Below, piece by piece: positions 20,029 through 29,559 of a stretch of 64,000 nucleotides of DNA; the first letter of the stretch is position 1, and each line of letters begins with the position of its first letter. The notes below the pieces were generated by a model that did no database searches, was not told where the DNA came from, and saw nothing but the letters and a program-made list of their open reading frames with translations. A program made the translations under genes and the position numbers. The DNA comes from Aureococcus anophagefferens (Eukaryota > Sar > Pelagophyceae > Pelagomonadales > Pelagomonadaceae): NCBI RefSeq assembly GCF_000186865.1, contig NW_008705570.1, positions 1,420,330 to 1,484,329 on the forward strand, given 5' to 3'.

Positions 20029-20914
20029 CTACCCCACGATCATGCGCATGATGCTCGCGGCGAGCTCGTGCTGGATGGCCGCGAGACCCGGGCGCGGCGG
20101 CGGCGCGGCCGCCGCGCACGCGAGCACGTCGCCGTCGTTTTCCGGGCCCCGGGTCGAGCACGAGGACGACGCGCCGCGACGGCCAGTCGCAGCACGCGCA
20201 GGGCGGCGGCGGCGAGCGGTGCACCGCCGCGGAGCGCTGGCCGCGCCAGAGGCGGCCGACGAGGAGGACCGCGTCGCCGGCCCTGGCGTCGTACGGCGGC
20301 GCGGTACCGGTCGCGTCGAGGAGCCGCGTGTAGGGCGATTCGCTCTCGTGATCGACCGCGTCGTCGGGCAGCACCTGCGTGCCGCGGCCGGCCAGCGTCG
20401 CGATGCACCGGGCCTGCACCGTGTCCGCGTGGAACTTGGGGCACGGCTGCGACGCGCGCGCGTCCTCGACCCGGCTCACGTGGAGCCGCGCGTCGACGCC
20501 GCGCGCGTCGCAGGCCCGCGCGAGCTCGCCGCTGAGCTTGGCGATGCAGTCGACGAGGCTCGCCTGGTGCTCGTCGGCGAGGCCGCGCAGCGCGGGGAGG
20601 AGCTGGGCGCGGAGTCGCTCGGCGGTCGCTTCGGCGTCGCGGGCTTCGGGGAGCACGCACTTCCAATCCGTCGGAGGAACGGCGTCCCAGGCATCCGTGG
20701 GCACGGCGTTCGCGGCATTCTCGACGACGATGGCTTGCTTGCCGAGATCGAGCTGCGCGTCGACCGCCTGGAAGTCCTCTCGAAATGCAATGTTCGCTGG
20801 CGCGGCGATGCGGCACGGTTTCGCAATCGGCGTGCCGACCTGCAGCGGCAGCGTCTTGGAGACTATTTCCAGCGCGCTAACGGATGCAAGCAGCAACGCT
20901 ACTGTCGCGTACAT
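20029..20914 (-). CDS. DUF1826-family protein with signal peptide (frame break near 20145)
   Basis: A signal-like leader (MYATVALLLASVSA) precedes a domain with PKFHADTVQARCIATLAGRG, a GDAVLLVG segment and a HRSPPP ... RRVVLVLD ending, the layout of DUF1826 (a cupin-like family of unknown function). The last part reads sensibly only after a one-base shift in the GC run at 20142-20153: LDPGP continues as ENDGDVLACAAAAPPPRPGL and ends IQHELAASIMRMIVG with TAG at 20029. Without the shift the frame runs on into proC, which cannot be right. Biochemical role unknown. Confidence 0.72.
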
Positions 20915-21210
20915 GGTCGAAGGCGCGCGCTGGCTCGTTTTTAAGACCTTTGTGGCCAAGAGATCGATTTTCTTCTGGAGAGTCAACTTGCACTCAAGTT
21001 GACCCTGACGAGCCGACAGCCACGGGCCTGATGCGCCGCGCGCTCGCTGTCGCGCTCCTGCTCGGCGAAGCCGCCCGCCGATGGTACGACACATACGGCT
21101 ACGACGACGCCTCTCGGCCCCGCCGCCGATCGCGACCGTGACCGCGGACGTGTCAAAACAAAACGCGCTTACGACCGCGACGCGCGACGTCCAATTTAAA
21201 CAAAACGCGC
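20915..21210. other. 296-bp intergenic region with a short direct repeat
   Basis: It separates two minus-strand genes. The word AACAAAACGCGCTTACGAC occurs twice (about 21157-21175 and 21199-21217); the second copy contains the stop codon of the ABC1 gene, so the first looks like a partial duplicate of that gene's 3' end. Near 20985-21005 a CAACTTGCACTCAAGTTG imperfect palindrome is present. No gene is visible. Confidence 0.5.
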
Positions 21211-22797
21211 TTACGACGACGCCGCGACAACCACGTCCTCCCCCACGTCGACGGCCACCGTCGCTCGCCGCCGCGGCGCGAGGTAGGCCGCCGCGGCCGC
21301 GGCGGAGATCTCCGCGAGGCCCTGCCGGCCGAAGATCTGCTCCGCGCGGCGGAGGCCGTGCGGGTACGCGGCCTTGAAGATGTCGAAGTCCGGGTCGCCG
21401 GAGATGGCGATGCCCTCGAGGATGATGAGCGCCCGCGTGATGAGCGCGAAGAAGTCGGGCACGCGGAACGGGTAGTTGAAGAAGATGTCGTTGAGGTCCG
21501 CGGAGACGGCCGCGAACTCCTTGCGCCGCTTCTTCACGGCGGCGACGTCCGGCGACGCGCGCGCGGCGAGCCGCGCGTCCTCGAAGACGCGCGAGAGCAC
21601 GGGGTACAGCGCCTCCTTGTCGACGTCCGCCGGCAGGAAGTCGAGCGCCACGGCGTCGTCGATGAGCGCGGGCACCGCGCCCTGGATGAGGTGGACGACG
21701 GCCTTGGTCAGCGCCTCGCGCTCGCCGACGTCGATCTCCGTGCACAGCCCGAAGTCGATCAGCGCCAGGCGGCCCTGGGCGTCCACGAGCAGGTTGCCCG
21801 GGTGCGGGTCGCAGTGGTAGGTGCCCACGTCGAGCATCTGCCACATGAAGAGCTCGACGCCCAGAGGCACCAACCGCGCGATCTCCGCCTTCGACGCGCG
21901 GCAGAGCTGGTCGCCGTCGACCCAGTCCGTCGCCAGCACCTTGCGGCTCCGGAGCCGCACGGCGGGGATGTGCACGTTCCGTCGGAGGGTGCGCGAGGTC
22001 GCGAGCGCGAGCTTCGCGGCCATGTCCTCCTGGTTCGCCGCCTCCGCCTCGTAGTCGAGCTCGGACCACGCGCCTCGCGAGAAGGCCTCGACGAGCGCCT
22101 CGTCGTAGGGCCGCTGTTTCGGCACCAGGAAAACCTTCGCGCGCTCCACGAAGCGCGCCCACTTGCGGAGCAGGGCGAGGTCCAGGGACACCGCCGCGAT
22201 GACGTTTGGCCGCTGGACCTTGAGCGCGACGGTCCGTCCCTCGAGCTCGACCTTGTAGACCTGGCCGAGGCTCGCGGCCGCGACGGGCGGCGTCGACGCG
22301 TCGAGCCCGCCGAAGGCCATCGCGCCGACCTCCGCCTCGATGGTCGCGAGCGCCGTCGTCGTGGGAACCGCCGGCACGGCGTCGCACAGGCTCCGCAGCT
22401 CGTCCAACGCCGCGGCGGGCACGACGTCCGGCCGGATGCTCAGCGCCTGGCCGAGCTTGATGAAGGCCGGCCCGAGGGCGACGAGCGCGTCGCGGCCCTG
22501 GATCGCGCGCGCCCGCAGCCGCGCGTCGCGCGCGGCCTTGGCTTCGTCGCGCGGCGCGGTGGCGTAGTCCGCGGCGAGCCCGCCGAGCACGGGCGCGACG
22601 GTCCGCGCGATGGCGCAGGCCCGGCCGAGCGTCGCGAAGGGCCGCGCGTCCCAGTAGGCCTCGATCGCGGCGCCGTCCCAGCGCCGCGGCAGGTCCTCCT
22701 CCCGCGACGGCATTTCGCTGGCGTAGCCGAAGCCCAGCACCGCCGACGCGCCGCCGAGCGCCGCGGCGCTGACCGCGCGCCGCGAGGTATGCAGCAT
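21211..22797 (-). CDS. ABC1/ADCK/UbiB-family atypical kinase
   Basis: The 528-residue single-exon protein has the family-specific FIKLGQALSIRPD (KxGQ) motif, an Ala-rich nucleotide loop (VAAASLGQVY), ALKVQRP with the catalytic Lys, DPHPGN and IDFG. These are the diagnostic motifs of the ABC1 kinases, which support coenzyme Q or plastoquinone/tocopherol metabolism in mitochondria and plastids. The leader MLHTSRRAVSAAALGGAS suggests organelle targeting. Which organelle is not clear from sequence. Confidence 0.93.
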   Translation of the reverse strand: MLHTSRRAVSAAALGGASAVLGFGYASEMPSREEDLPRRWDGAAIEAYWDARPFATLGRACAIARTVAPVLGGLAADYATAPRDEAKAARDARLRARAIQGRDALVALGPAFIKLGQALSIRPDVVPAAALDELRSLCDAVPAVPTTTALATIEAEVGAMAFGGLDASTPPVAAASLGQVYKVELEGRTVALKVQRPNVIAAVSLDLALLRKWARFVERAKVFLVPKQRPYDEALVEAFSRGAWSELDYEAEAANQEDMAAKLALATSRTLRRNVHIPAVRLRSRKVLATDWVDGDQLCRASKAEIARLVPLGVELFMWQMLDVGTYHCDPHPGNLLVDAQGRLALIDFGLCTEIDVGEREALTKAVVHLIQGAVPALIDDAVALDFLPADVDKEALYPVLSRVFEDARLAARASPDVAAVKKRRKEFAAVSADLNDIFFNYPFRVPDFFALITRALIILEGIAISGDPDFDIFKAAYPHGLRRAEQIFGRQGLAEISAAAAAAYLAPRRRATVAVDVGEDVVVAASS

Positions 22798-22921
22798 CGC
22801 TTTTTGTTGGCAGCGGCGCGGCTGTCCTTGTGCACGCGCCGAACCGACGCGGCCGGGGACGAGCCGATGAGCTGGCCTGTGAGAGTGAGGCTCTCCGTGT
22901 TGAAGGCAACGATCCCTCACG
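22798..22921. promoter_or_regulatory. 124-bp upstream region of the ABC1-family gene
   Basis: TTGAAG lies at 22900-22905 on the plus strand, 103 bp before the ABC1-family start on the opposite strand. No other element is apparent. Confidence 0.25.
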
Positions 22922-24382
22922 TTACCCCTCCCAGCGCCCCGCGTTCTCGAAGAGCACGTCCGTGCGCAGGACGTGCTTCGTCGCGCCGCGCGCGACGCTG
23001 CCCTCGTGGAGCGGCGACGCCCGGTGGTGGCCGTGGAAGAAGAGGAGGCACGCGCCGAGCTTCGGCGCGACGGCGACTTTCCCGTAGTCGTCGCCGTCGC
23101 CCTTGACGAAGAACGTCGTCTCGCCGCCGTCGAAGTCGTCGTTGAGGTAGACGATCGCCGTGAGCCAGCTCAGGGCGTCGTCGCCGTGGCCAAAGTCCGG
23201 CGCGTCGACGTCGCAGGGCTGCCACGCCGTGTCGTGGTGCGGCTGCACCGAGTCGCCGTCCGCGTAGCGCAGGAAACGGCACTTCGCGTTGAGCCCGCGA
23301 AGCGCGCCGGGCACGGGGATCGCCTTCTTCGCCGGAGCAGCGCCGTTTTGCGTCCTGGACCCGGCGCTCATCCAGGCCGCGGTGCCCCGCGCGGGCGCGA
23401 ACGGCAGGACGACGTTGAGCGCGGAGCGGATCGCCGCGTCCGCGTCGACGAAGACGCACTGCTGCGTCGCGTTGCGCCGCAGCGCGTCGCCCTTGTCCAG
23501 TTCGGCGACGCGCAGCCCCATGGCCCGCGACAGGGTCACGAGCGCGGCGCACTGGGGCGGGGAGAGGACGTCGCTCGCGAGGAACGCGCCGTCGACGCCC
23601 GCGACGTCCTCGACGGCCGGCGGACGGCGCCGCGCGGCCGCGCCCGCCGGCAGCGCCGCGAGGGCCCCCGTTCTCGCGCCGGGCAGGTAGAACACGGGCA
23701 CGGACGCGTGGCCGCTGCCGCCGCCGCCGCAGTCGTGGCCGCCGGCGACGCGGAGCCCGGCGGCGACGGCCTCGGGCGTTTCGAGCGCGCCTCCGTCGTG
23801 CGGCTCAAAGACGTCGCGCCGCGGCGCCGCGGCGCTGGCCCAGGGCGTGACCGCCGGCTCCCGCCGCGCCGCGGGCTGCTCCTCGACGGCCGTCGCCGTC
23901 GCGACGAGCTCCAACGTTTTCGCCGACGCCCAGCCCGCGACGGGGTCGACGAGCCTCACGCGCGGTGTGCCGTCGGTCGCCGTCGCCTCGGCGTCGACGA
24001 CGACCTCCATGCCCTTGGCGAGCTTGAGCACGAGGCCCGAGCTCTTCTCGACGCCGCCGCGCACGATGGCGCCCTTGGGCTGGGAGCAGACCATGACGCG
24101 CGGCGGCGACAGGCGCGTCACCGGCGTCGCGAACCAGACCATGGGCCCATGCTCCGGCGGCAGGCCGAGGCTCCGCTTTTTCGGCCGGCGCTTCTTCGGC
24201 GACGGCGCGGGGCCCGCGGCGGCGACGCGCTCCGCGAGCGCCGCGACGGCGACCTTGTACTCGGCCATCTCCGCGGCGGCGGCGCTCTCGGCGAGCTCCA
24301 GCGCCGTCTCCGGCGCCATGGCCGTGGACGGCGCCGCGGCCATCCCTGGAGCGAGCGGCGCCGGTGGCGGCGCAGCGATCAT
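22922..24382 (-). CDS. Prolyl-4-hydroxylase-like 2-oxoglutarate/Fe(II) dioxygenase with SH3-like domain
   Basis: The C-terminal half has the complete P4H-type active site: H-x-D in QPHHDTAW (H382, D384), the YLNDDFDGGETTFF strand, and LHEGSVARGATKHVLRTDVLF carrying the distal His (459) and the 2-oxoglutarate-binding Lys (469). Residues 98-160 form the SH3-like domain shared with three other proteins here (GAIVRGG ... VRLVDPVAGWASAKTL). A basic run KKRRPKKR (63-70) could be a nuclear signal; there is no secretion signal, unlike collagen P4H. The substrate is unknown; cytosolic or nuclear prolyl hydroxylation is a reasonable guess. Confidence 0.87.
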   Translation of the reverse strand: MIAAPPPAPLAPGMAAAPSTAMAPETALELAESAAAAEMAEYKVAVAALAERVAAAGPAPSPKKRRPKKRSLGLPPEHGPMVWFATPVTRLSPPRVMVCSQPKGAIVRGGVEKSSGLVLKLAKGMEVVVDAEATATDGTPRVRLVDPVAGWASAKTLELVATATAVEEQPAARREPAVTPWASAAAPRRDVFEPHDGGALETPEAVAAGLRVAGGHDCGGGGSGHASVPVFYLPGARTGALAALPAGAAARRRPPAVEDVAGVDGAFLASDVLSPPQCAALVTLSRAMGLRVAELDKGDALRRNATQQCVFVDADAAIRSALNVVLPFAPARGTAAWMSAGSRTQNGAAPAKKAIPVPGALRGLNAKCRFLRYADGDSVQPHHDTAWQPCDVDAPDFGHGDDALSWLTAIVYLNDDFDGGETTFFVKGDGDDYGKVAVAPKLGACLLFFHGHHRASPLHEGSVARGATKHVLRTDVLFENAGRWEG

Positions 24383-24478
24383 GGCGCAGCGATCACTGGC
24401 GGCCGAAGCGAGAGGCGCCCATAAGAAAGTGCATCACTGGAGCATCTTGCCTTCCATCGATCGATGTTTGCTTACGCG

Positions 24479-26089
24479 CTACCTCGCGGCGACGGCGGCC
24501 TTCGCCGGCTGAACCTCCGCGGCCGATTCGTTTTTGGAGCACAGGTCCGGCAGGTGCTTCTTGTCGAGCGCGCCCTCGCTGTCGAGGCAGACGGCGGTGA
24601 CGCGGAGCACGCGGCGCTCGTCGGCGTCCGTGACCGTGAAGTCGTAGTTGTTGACGATGATGTGGTCGCCCTCGCCGGGGATCTCGCCCGCGTGGAAGCA
24701 GAGCCAGCCCGCCGCCGTGGTCACGTCCGGGAAGGCGTCCGCGTCGAGCTCCGCGCCGTCGTCGTCGCGGAGGACGAGGACCTCGACCAAATCGTCGAGC
24801 GCCGCGTCGCCGCGGATGTCGTAGGTGCGGTTGTCGGCCCGCAGCGTCACGTATTCCGACAAATCGCGCTCCTCCGTGTCGTCCTCGTCGTAGATCTCGC
24901 CGACGACGACCTCGAGGATGTCCTCCAGCGTCACCATGCCCGCCGTGCCGCCGTACTCGTCGACGACGATGGCCATGTGGAGCCGGCGCCGCCGCATCTC
25001 CTCGAGCACCTTCCAGGCGAGCATGGTCTCGGGCACGAAGTAGGTCTCCTCGACGAACTCGGCCACGAGGACGTCGTCGATGGGCTGCGCGTCCGCGTCC
25101 TTCTTCACCATGAACTTGAGCAGCTTCTTCGCGTTGACGACGCCGACGATCTTGTCGATCTCGTCGTCGTAGACGGGCACGCGGCTGTGGCCCGTGGCGT
25201 TGACGAGCCGCAGCAGCTCGAGCATCGTCGCGTTCCGCTCCAAAGCCTTGACGTTGACGCGCGGCTGCATGATCTCCGCGACGCGCGTGTCCTGCAAATC
25301 CAGCACGCCCTCGATCATCTCGCCCTCGTTGGTCTCGATGCCGCCGCTCTCGCTCGCGCCGCCGATGATTAAACGCAGCTCCTCCTCGCTCACGGCCTCG
25401 GCGCTGCCCTCGTTCTTGATGAGGCCGACGAACTTGAGCGTCTTCTTCGACAGGCCCGCGAAGCCGATGGCGACGGGCCCGAGAATCTTCGTCATGATGT
25501 TGATGGGCGGCGCGAGCAGCCGCGCCGTGCGCTCCGCGTTGTTGACGCCGATGGCCTTGGGCAGGAGTTCGCCGAAGAACAGCGTGCCCGCGGTGAGCAT
25601 CGCCGTCGCGTACGCGAGCTTCCGCGCGCTGCCGCCGCAGACGGACACGGCCATGTCCGCGAAGAGCGCCGTCGAGGCGATGTTGCAGCACGTCGTCGCG
25701 ACGAGGATCGTCGTGAGCACGCGCGTGATGTCGCGGTCGAGGAGCGCGAACGACGACTTCGGGCCCTCGGCCGTCGCGAACTCCTTGACCTTCCAGGGGT
25801 AGAGCGTCGTGATCGCCACCTCGGCGGCGTGGAGCAGCGCCGACGTGCAGAAGAGCGCGCCGAAGATGCACGCCTTGCGCGACAGCGCCGACAGCGCGAG
25901 CGCCGTCCCGGCGACGGGGTCGCCCGCCGCCGCGGGCACGGCGAGGCCCACGCCGACGCGCACGCGCGACCGCTGGGGCTGCGTCGCACGCGCGGGGCAC
26001 CGGAGGCCCGCGGGGGTCTGCAGGGCCGTCGCGGACAGCGCCGCGCAGAGGACCGCGCAGAGGAGGTTCATTCCAGTCCTCGAGCTCAT
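24479..26089 (-). CDS. CNNM/CorC-HlyC family membrane protein with CBS domains
   Basis: After a leader there is a DUF21/CNNM transmembrane domain with four hydrophobic segments and the [12 protein letters not shown] motif, then a paired CBS module ([18 protein letters not shown] ... [41 protein letters not shown]), then a CorC_HlyC domain ([14 protein letters not shown]). The order and length match the family, implicated in magnesium or cobalt efflux. Start is ATG 26089 or the ATG six codons on (26071); both give a hydrophobic leader, possibly for plastid targeting. It shares a 79-bp divergent promoter with the J-domain gene. Confidence 0.92.
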   Translation of the reverse strand: MSSRTGMNLLCAVLCAALSATALQTPAGLRCPARATQPQRSRVRVGVGLAVPAAAGDPVAGTALALSALSRKACIFGALFCTSALLHAAEVAITTLYPWKVKEFATAEGPKSSFALLDRDITRVLTTILVATTCCNIASTALFADMAVSVCGGSARKLAYATAMLTAGTLFFGELLPKAIGVNNAERTARLLAPPINIMTKILGPVAIGFAGLSKKTLKFVGLIKNEGSAEAVSEEELRLIIGGASESGGIETNEGEMIEGVLDLQDTRVAEIMQPRVNVKALERNATMLELLRLVNATGHSRVPVYDDEIDKIVGVVNAKKLLKFMVKKDADAQPIDDVLVAEFVEETYFVPETMLAWKVLEEMRRRRLHMAIVVDEYGGTAGMVTLEDILEVVVGEIYDEDDTEERDLSEYVTLRADNRTYDIRGDAALDDLVEVLVLRDDDGAELDADAFPDVTTAAGWLCFHAGEIPGEGDHIIVNNYDFTVTDADERRVLRVTAVCLDSEGALDKKHLPDLCSKNESAAEVQPAKAAVAAR

Positions 26090-26168
26090 CGCGCTTTGTA
26101 AACGTCGTTGAAGGGCGATTGAAGGGCTGGAGCAGCCCCAGAAACGCGAGCTCTGGTGGTGGCCTACC
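26090..26168. promoter_or_regulatory. 79-bp bidirectional promoter with two TTGAAG words
   Basis: TTGAAGGG occurs at 26109-26116 and 26121-26128, 12 bp apart, between divergent CNNM-like and J-domain genes. The spacing and the short length make this a good test case for the recurring word. Confidence 0.4.
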
Positions 26169-28216
26169 ATGGTTGCGCCGACGAAGCTATCGACCATCAA
26201 GGCGGCGAAGCTGCTCGGCGTCAAGGTCGGCGAGGCGGACAAGGTCGTGCTCAAGGCGGCCTACAAGAAAGCGGCGCTGCGCGACGCCGCGCCATTCCGC
26301 GCGCGCACGACACGAAACACGCACCCATCCCTAGGCGCGCGCACCCGGACAAGGGCGGCGACGAGGCGACGTTCGTCGCCGTCTCCGAGGCCTACGCCGT
26401 GCTCCTGAGCGCGCGCGGCCGCACGGTCAGGGCCTCCGACGAGTCGAGCTCGAGCGACGACGAGGCGACGCGCGACACCCTCTCTTCGCGCATCGTCGAC
26501 CCGCACGCGCTCTTCGCGGCGACCTTCGGCGGCGGGCCGGCGCGCCAGGCCATCGGCGACGACGGCTACGAGCGGGAGATGACGCGGTCGAGCAAGGAGG
26601 TCATGGCCGCGTACGACGTCGACGGCTGCGACGCGTGGGACGTGTGGGGGCGATACGAGCGGACGACCGCGGGCCTCCGCTACGAGCACGCCGACGGCTT
26701 CGTCCTCGAGCGGCGCCGCGCCGACGCGGCCTGGATCATCCGAAATCCGAGCGGCGAGCTCCTCTACGTCGTCGGCGGCCCGGAGAGCGAGTCGGCGCCC
26801 CTGCACGGCTGGGCGCCCGCCAAGGGCGGCGCCGGCGCGCCGCCGCGCGCGCGCTACGTGCGGGACTGCGAGGCGCACGCGCGGCCGGCGACGATCTACG
26901 TGCGCCTGTCGCTCTCCGGCGAGCGGAAGCTCGGCCTGCGCCTCGACGCGCTCCTGCGCCTCAGCGCCGTGCCGCCGGGCTCGGAGATCGCGGCGGCCGG
27001 CGCGCAAACCGGCTGGACCTGCGTCTTCGCCGGCGGGCGGCGGGTCCGCGCGCCGAACGACGTCAACGCGGCCGTCGCCCGCGGCCGGGACCGCGGCGAC
27101 GCGCGCGTGCTCCTCGGCTTCCGCGCCGCGGCGGCCGAGGACGCGGCGCCGCCGGCCGTCGCGGCGGACGCGCTCGCCAAGGAGCAGCCGAGGAGCCGCC
27201 AGGTCGGCGGCTCCTTCCGCGAGTTCTCGCGCTTCACGCGGCCCTTGCAGCAGGAGGCGGACCGCGCGCGACACGCGGCGAAGGCCGCGGGCGGCGGCGG
27301 CGCGGCGGCCGAGGGGGCCGCGGCCGAGGGAGAGACGGCCGAGGGAGAGACGGCCAAGGGAGAGACGGCGGCGGCGGCCGAGGGAGACGCGGCCGCGGCG
27401 GCCGAGGGCGAGGCGGCCGAGGGAGAGACGCCCGAGGGAGAGACCGCGGCCGGGGCGCCGCGGCCGAAGCCGCCGCCGCCGCCGAAAGAGGCGTTCGCCG
27501 TCCCCGCCTGGGCGGCGGCGCCGGGCGCCGCGCGCGCGCCGCTGACGCCGTCGGCGCTCGCGCTCAGCGCGGCGCCGCGGCCGACGGCGGCCGACCCCGA
27601 CGCGGAGGTCGCCTTCGGCGTCGTGTCGCGGAAGAACGGCGCGCTCGTGCGGGCCCGCGCGGGCCTCGACTCGAAGAAGGTCGCCGGCGGCGCGCTCGCG
27701 TCGGGCGCGTTCGTCGAGGTCGCCGAGGTCGCGACGAACGGCGCGGGCGTCCTCCGCGCGCGCCTCGTGGCGCCCGTGCGGGGCTGGTGCACGGCCAAGT
27801 GCGTCGCGCTCCTCGTGCCGCCGCCGCCGGGGCCCGCGGCCGCCGACGCGCCCGCGGCCGAGCCGGAACCCGCGGCCGAGCCGGAGCCCGCGGCCGCCGC
27901 GGCCGAGCCCGAGCCGGAGCCCGCGCCGGAGCCTGAGCCCGCGGCCGAGCCGGCGCCGGCGCCCGCGGTCCCCGCCGCCGCGGCGCCGGCCGCGCCGCCG
28001 CCCGCGGCCGAGCGCGAGCCGACCGGGGCGGCGGCGCCGTCGACGGGGCCGGCGCCGCCGTCGCCGACGTCGCCGTCGCCGTCCTGCTTCGGGGGCTCCC
28101 CGCGCCGCGGCGACGACCGCGGCGACGCCGCGAGCCGGTGGCCCGTCGTCCTCGGCGTGCTCGGCGTGCTCGGCCTCACGACGCTCGCCGGCCTCCGGTC
28201 GCGCGCGCGGGGCTAG
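26169..28216 (+). CDS. J-domain (DnaJ-type) membrane protein with SH3-like domain
   Basis: Exons 26169-26278 and 26335-28216 give 663 residues. The spliced N-terminus reads AAYKKAALRAHPDKGGDEAT, a J domain with HPD at 40-42, the motif that stimulates Hsp70 ATPase activity. The J domain is out of register unless a 56-nt GC-AG intron is removed. The middle has a possible PDZ-like segment and a repetitive AEGETAEGET linker. Residues about 463-525 are the SH3-like domain shared with three other proteins here, followed by a long Pro/Ala/Glu linker and a C-terminal membrane anchor (VVLGVLGVLGLTTLAGL). This suggests a tail-anchored Hsp70 co-chaperone; the compartment is unknown. Confidence 0.83.
26279..26334 (+). 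other. 56-nt GC-AG intron inside the J domain
   Basis: No GT dinucleotide lies between the AAYKKAAL codons and the acceptor CCCTAG, so the donor cannot be GT. The only phase giving the J-domain spacing (Y plus seven residues, then HPD) uses donor GCGCGA at 26279. The downstream exon starts GCGCG, identical to the first five bases of the intron. Confidence 0.88.
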
Positions 28217-28242
28217 CGCGCCCTAACGGATCCCCGCGGCCG

Positions 28243-28425
28243 TCAGCCCGCGCTTACGCCGCGCCGCGCCCGAGCGCCGAGCGCGAGCGCCGCGCGGCAC
28301 GTCGCCGCCGCCGAGACGGCGAGGATCCCGCCGGCGAGGGCGTAGACCGGGCGCCGCTCGAGGCGCGGCAGCCCGGCGGCCGCGAGCGCGGCGCCCGCGG
28401 CGCGCGCGACGCGCGCGAGCGGCGT

Positions 28426-28461
<36 letters not shown>

Positions 28462-29391
28462 GCGGAAGCGGTGCGGGAATTTCGCGAGCCCCGGCGGCGC
28501 GGGCGCGCGGCAGAGGTCGCGCCAGGGCCGCGACGCGAAGCGGCCGCGGTAGAACTGCGCGTCGAACTTGGCGACGACGTCGACGAGGAAGTCGACGTCC
28601 TTCCGCGCCGTCTTCGATGACGCGTGCGCGACGTGCCGGTCCTCGTGTTTCTTCAGGCCGATGAGCACGGGCAGCGCCTGGACCAGCCGGATGCGCTCGT
28701 ACTTGCCGTAGGCCGCGAAGCGCGCGAGCGCGTCCCAGCGGGCCGAAATATTGTCCTCGCCGCCGTGCCACTCCAAGCACTCGACGGCGCAGTTCGCCGC
28801 GTCGGCGCAGCGCTCGAAGTCCGCGGTGACGGGCTCCAATTCCCAGCGCGCGTCCCAGTCCATCTGCACCCGGAGCCCGACGGCGATCGGTATTCGCCGG
28901 AGGTAGCTGGAGAACGAGTCGTTGAGGAGGAGCGCGTGGCCGCTCCGCGGCCCCGTCGACGCCTTGAGGCCCTCGAGCATCTTGTAGTGCGGGTCACTCT
29001 TGGGCACGAAGATGAGCGGCGTCGTCGTCCACTTCTCCACGCCGCCGCCGCCGCCGTGGTGGTAGAGGTAGCCCGAGACGACCGTCGCGTATGGCTCCCG
29101 AAAAAAGGCGACGCGGCGCCGCGGCGCGCCCGGCGGCACGGCGCCGCAGTGGGCCTTGTCGCGGGCCGTCAGCCGGCAGCGCTTCGCCCAGGTCGCCGCC
29201 TGGCCGTGGCGCCAGCAGGCGTCGCCGTCGTAGCCAAAAAGGGAACAGGAGATGTTCGACACGTCGCGCGTGTACCACACGCCCGTCTTGTGGTGCGCGT
29301 GCAACTCGCGGTAGACGCGCGGCGGCGCGGCCTCCTTCTCCTTGGCCGCCGCCGCCAGCGCGACGACGAGCGCGAGCAAGGGCAGCCTCAT
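28243..29391 (-). CDS. Sulfotransferase-like membrane protein
   Basis: A signal-like leader (MRLPLLALVVALAAAAKEKE) is followed by HAHHKTGVWYTRD, which resembles the 5'-phosphosulfate-binding HxPKTG loop, and RRVAFFREPYATVVSGYLYHH, which resembles the 3'-phosphate motif (RDPxxRxxSxY) of Golgi sulfotransferases. A poly-proline run and a C-terminal hydrophobic segment follow. Sulfation of glycans in the secretory pathway is likely but rests on two motifs only. The start ATG at 29391 is preferred over an upstream in-frame codon because it begins the leader. Its stop is 26 bp from that of the J-domain gene. Confidence 0.65.
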
Positions 29392-29559
29392 GAGGTGCCC
29401 ATCGTGCAGCTCCGCGCCGAGGTGCACCCAGAAACACTAGTACCTTCGCCAGCAGTATCCACTTCAACAATGGCTCGCGCAGCAAGCAATGGAGCGAGCT
29501 ATGCCCATTCATGCGTGAGCCTCGCTGCTGAGCTCAACAATTTAGTAAAAGGAAAAACC
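29392..29559. promoter_or_regulatory. 168-bp divergent intergenic region
   Basis: CTTCAA at 29462-29467 reads TTGAAG towards the sulfotransferase-like gene, 71 bp before its ATG. An in-frame ATG at 29470 could extend the plus-strand neighbour by 30 residues. Confidence 0.3.
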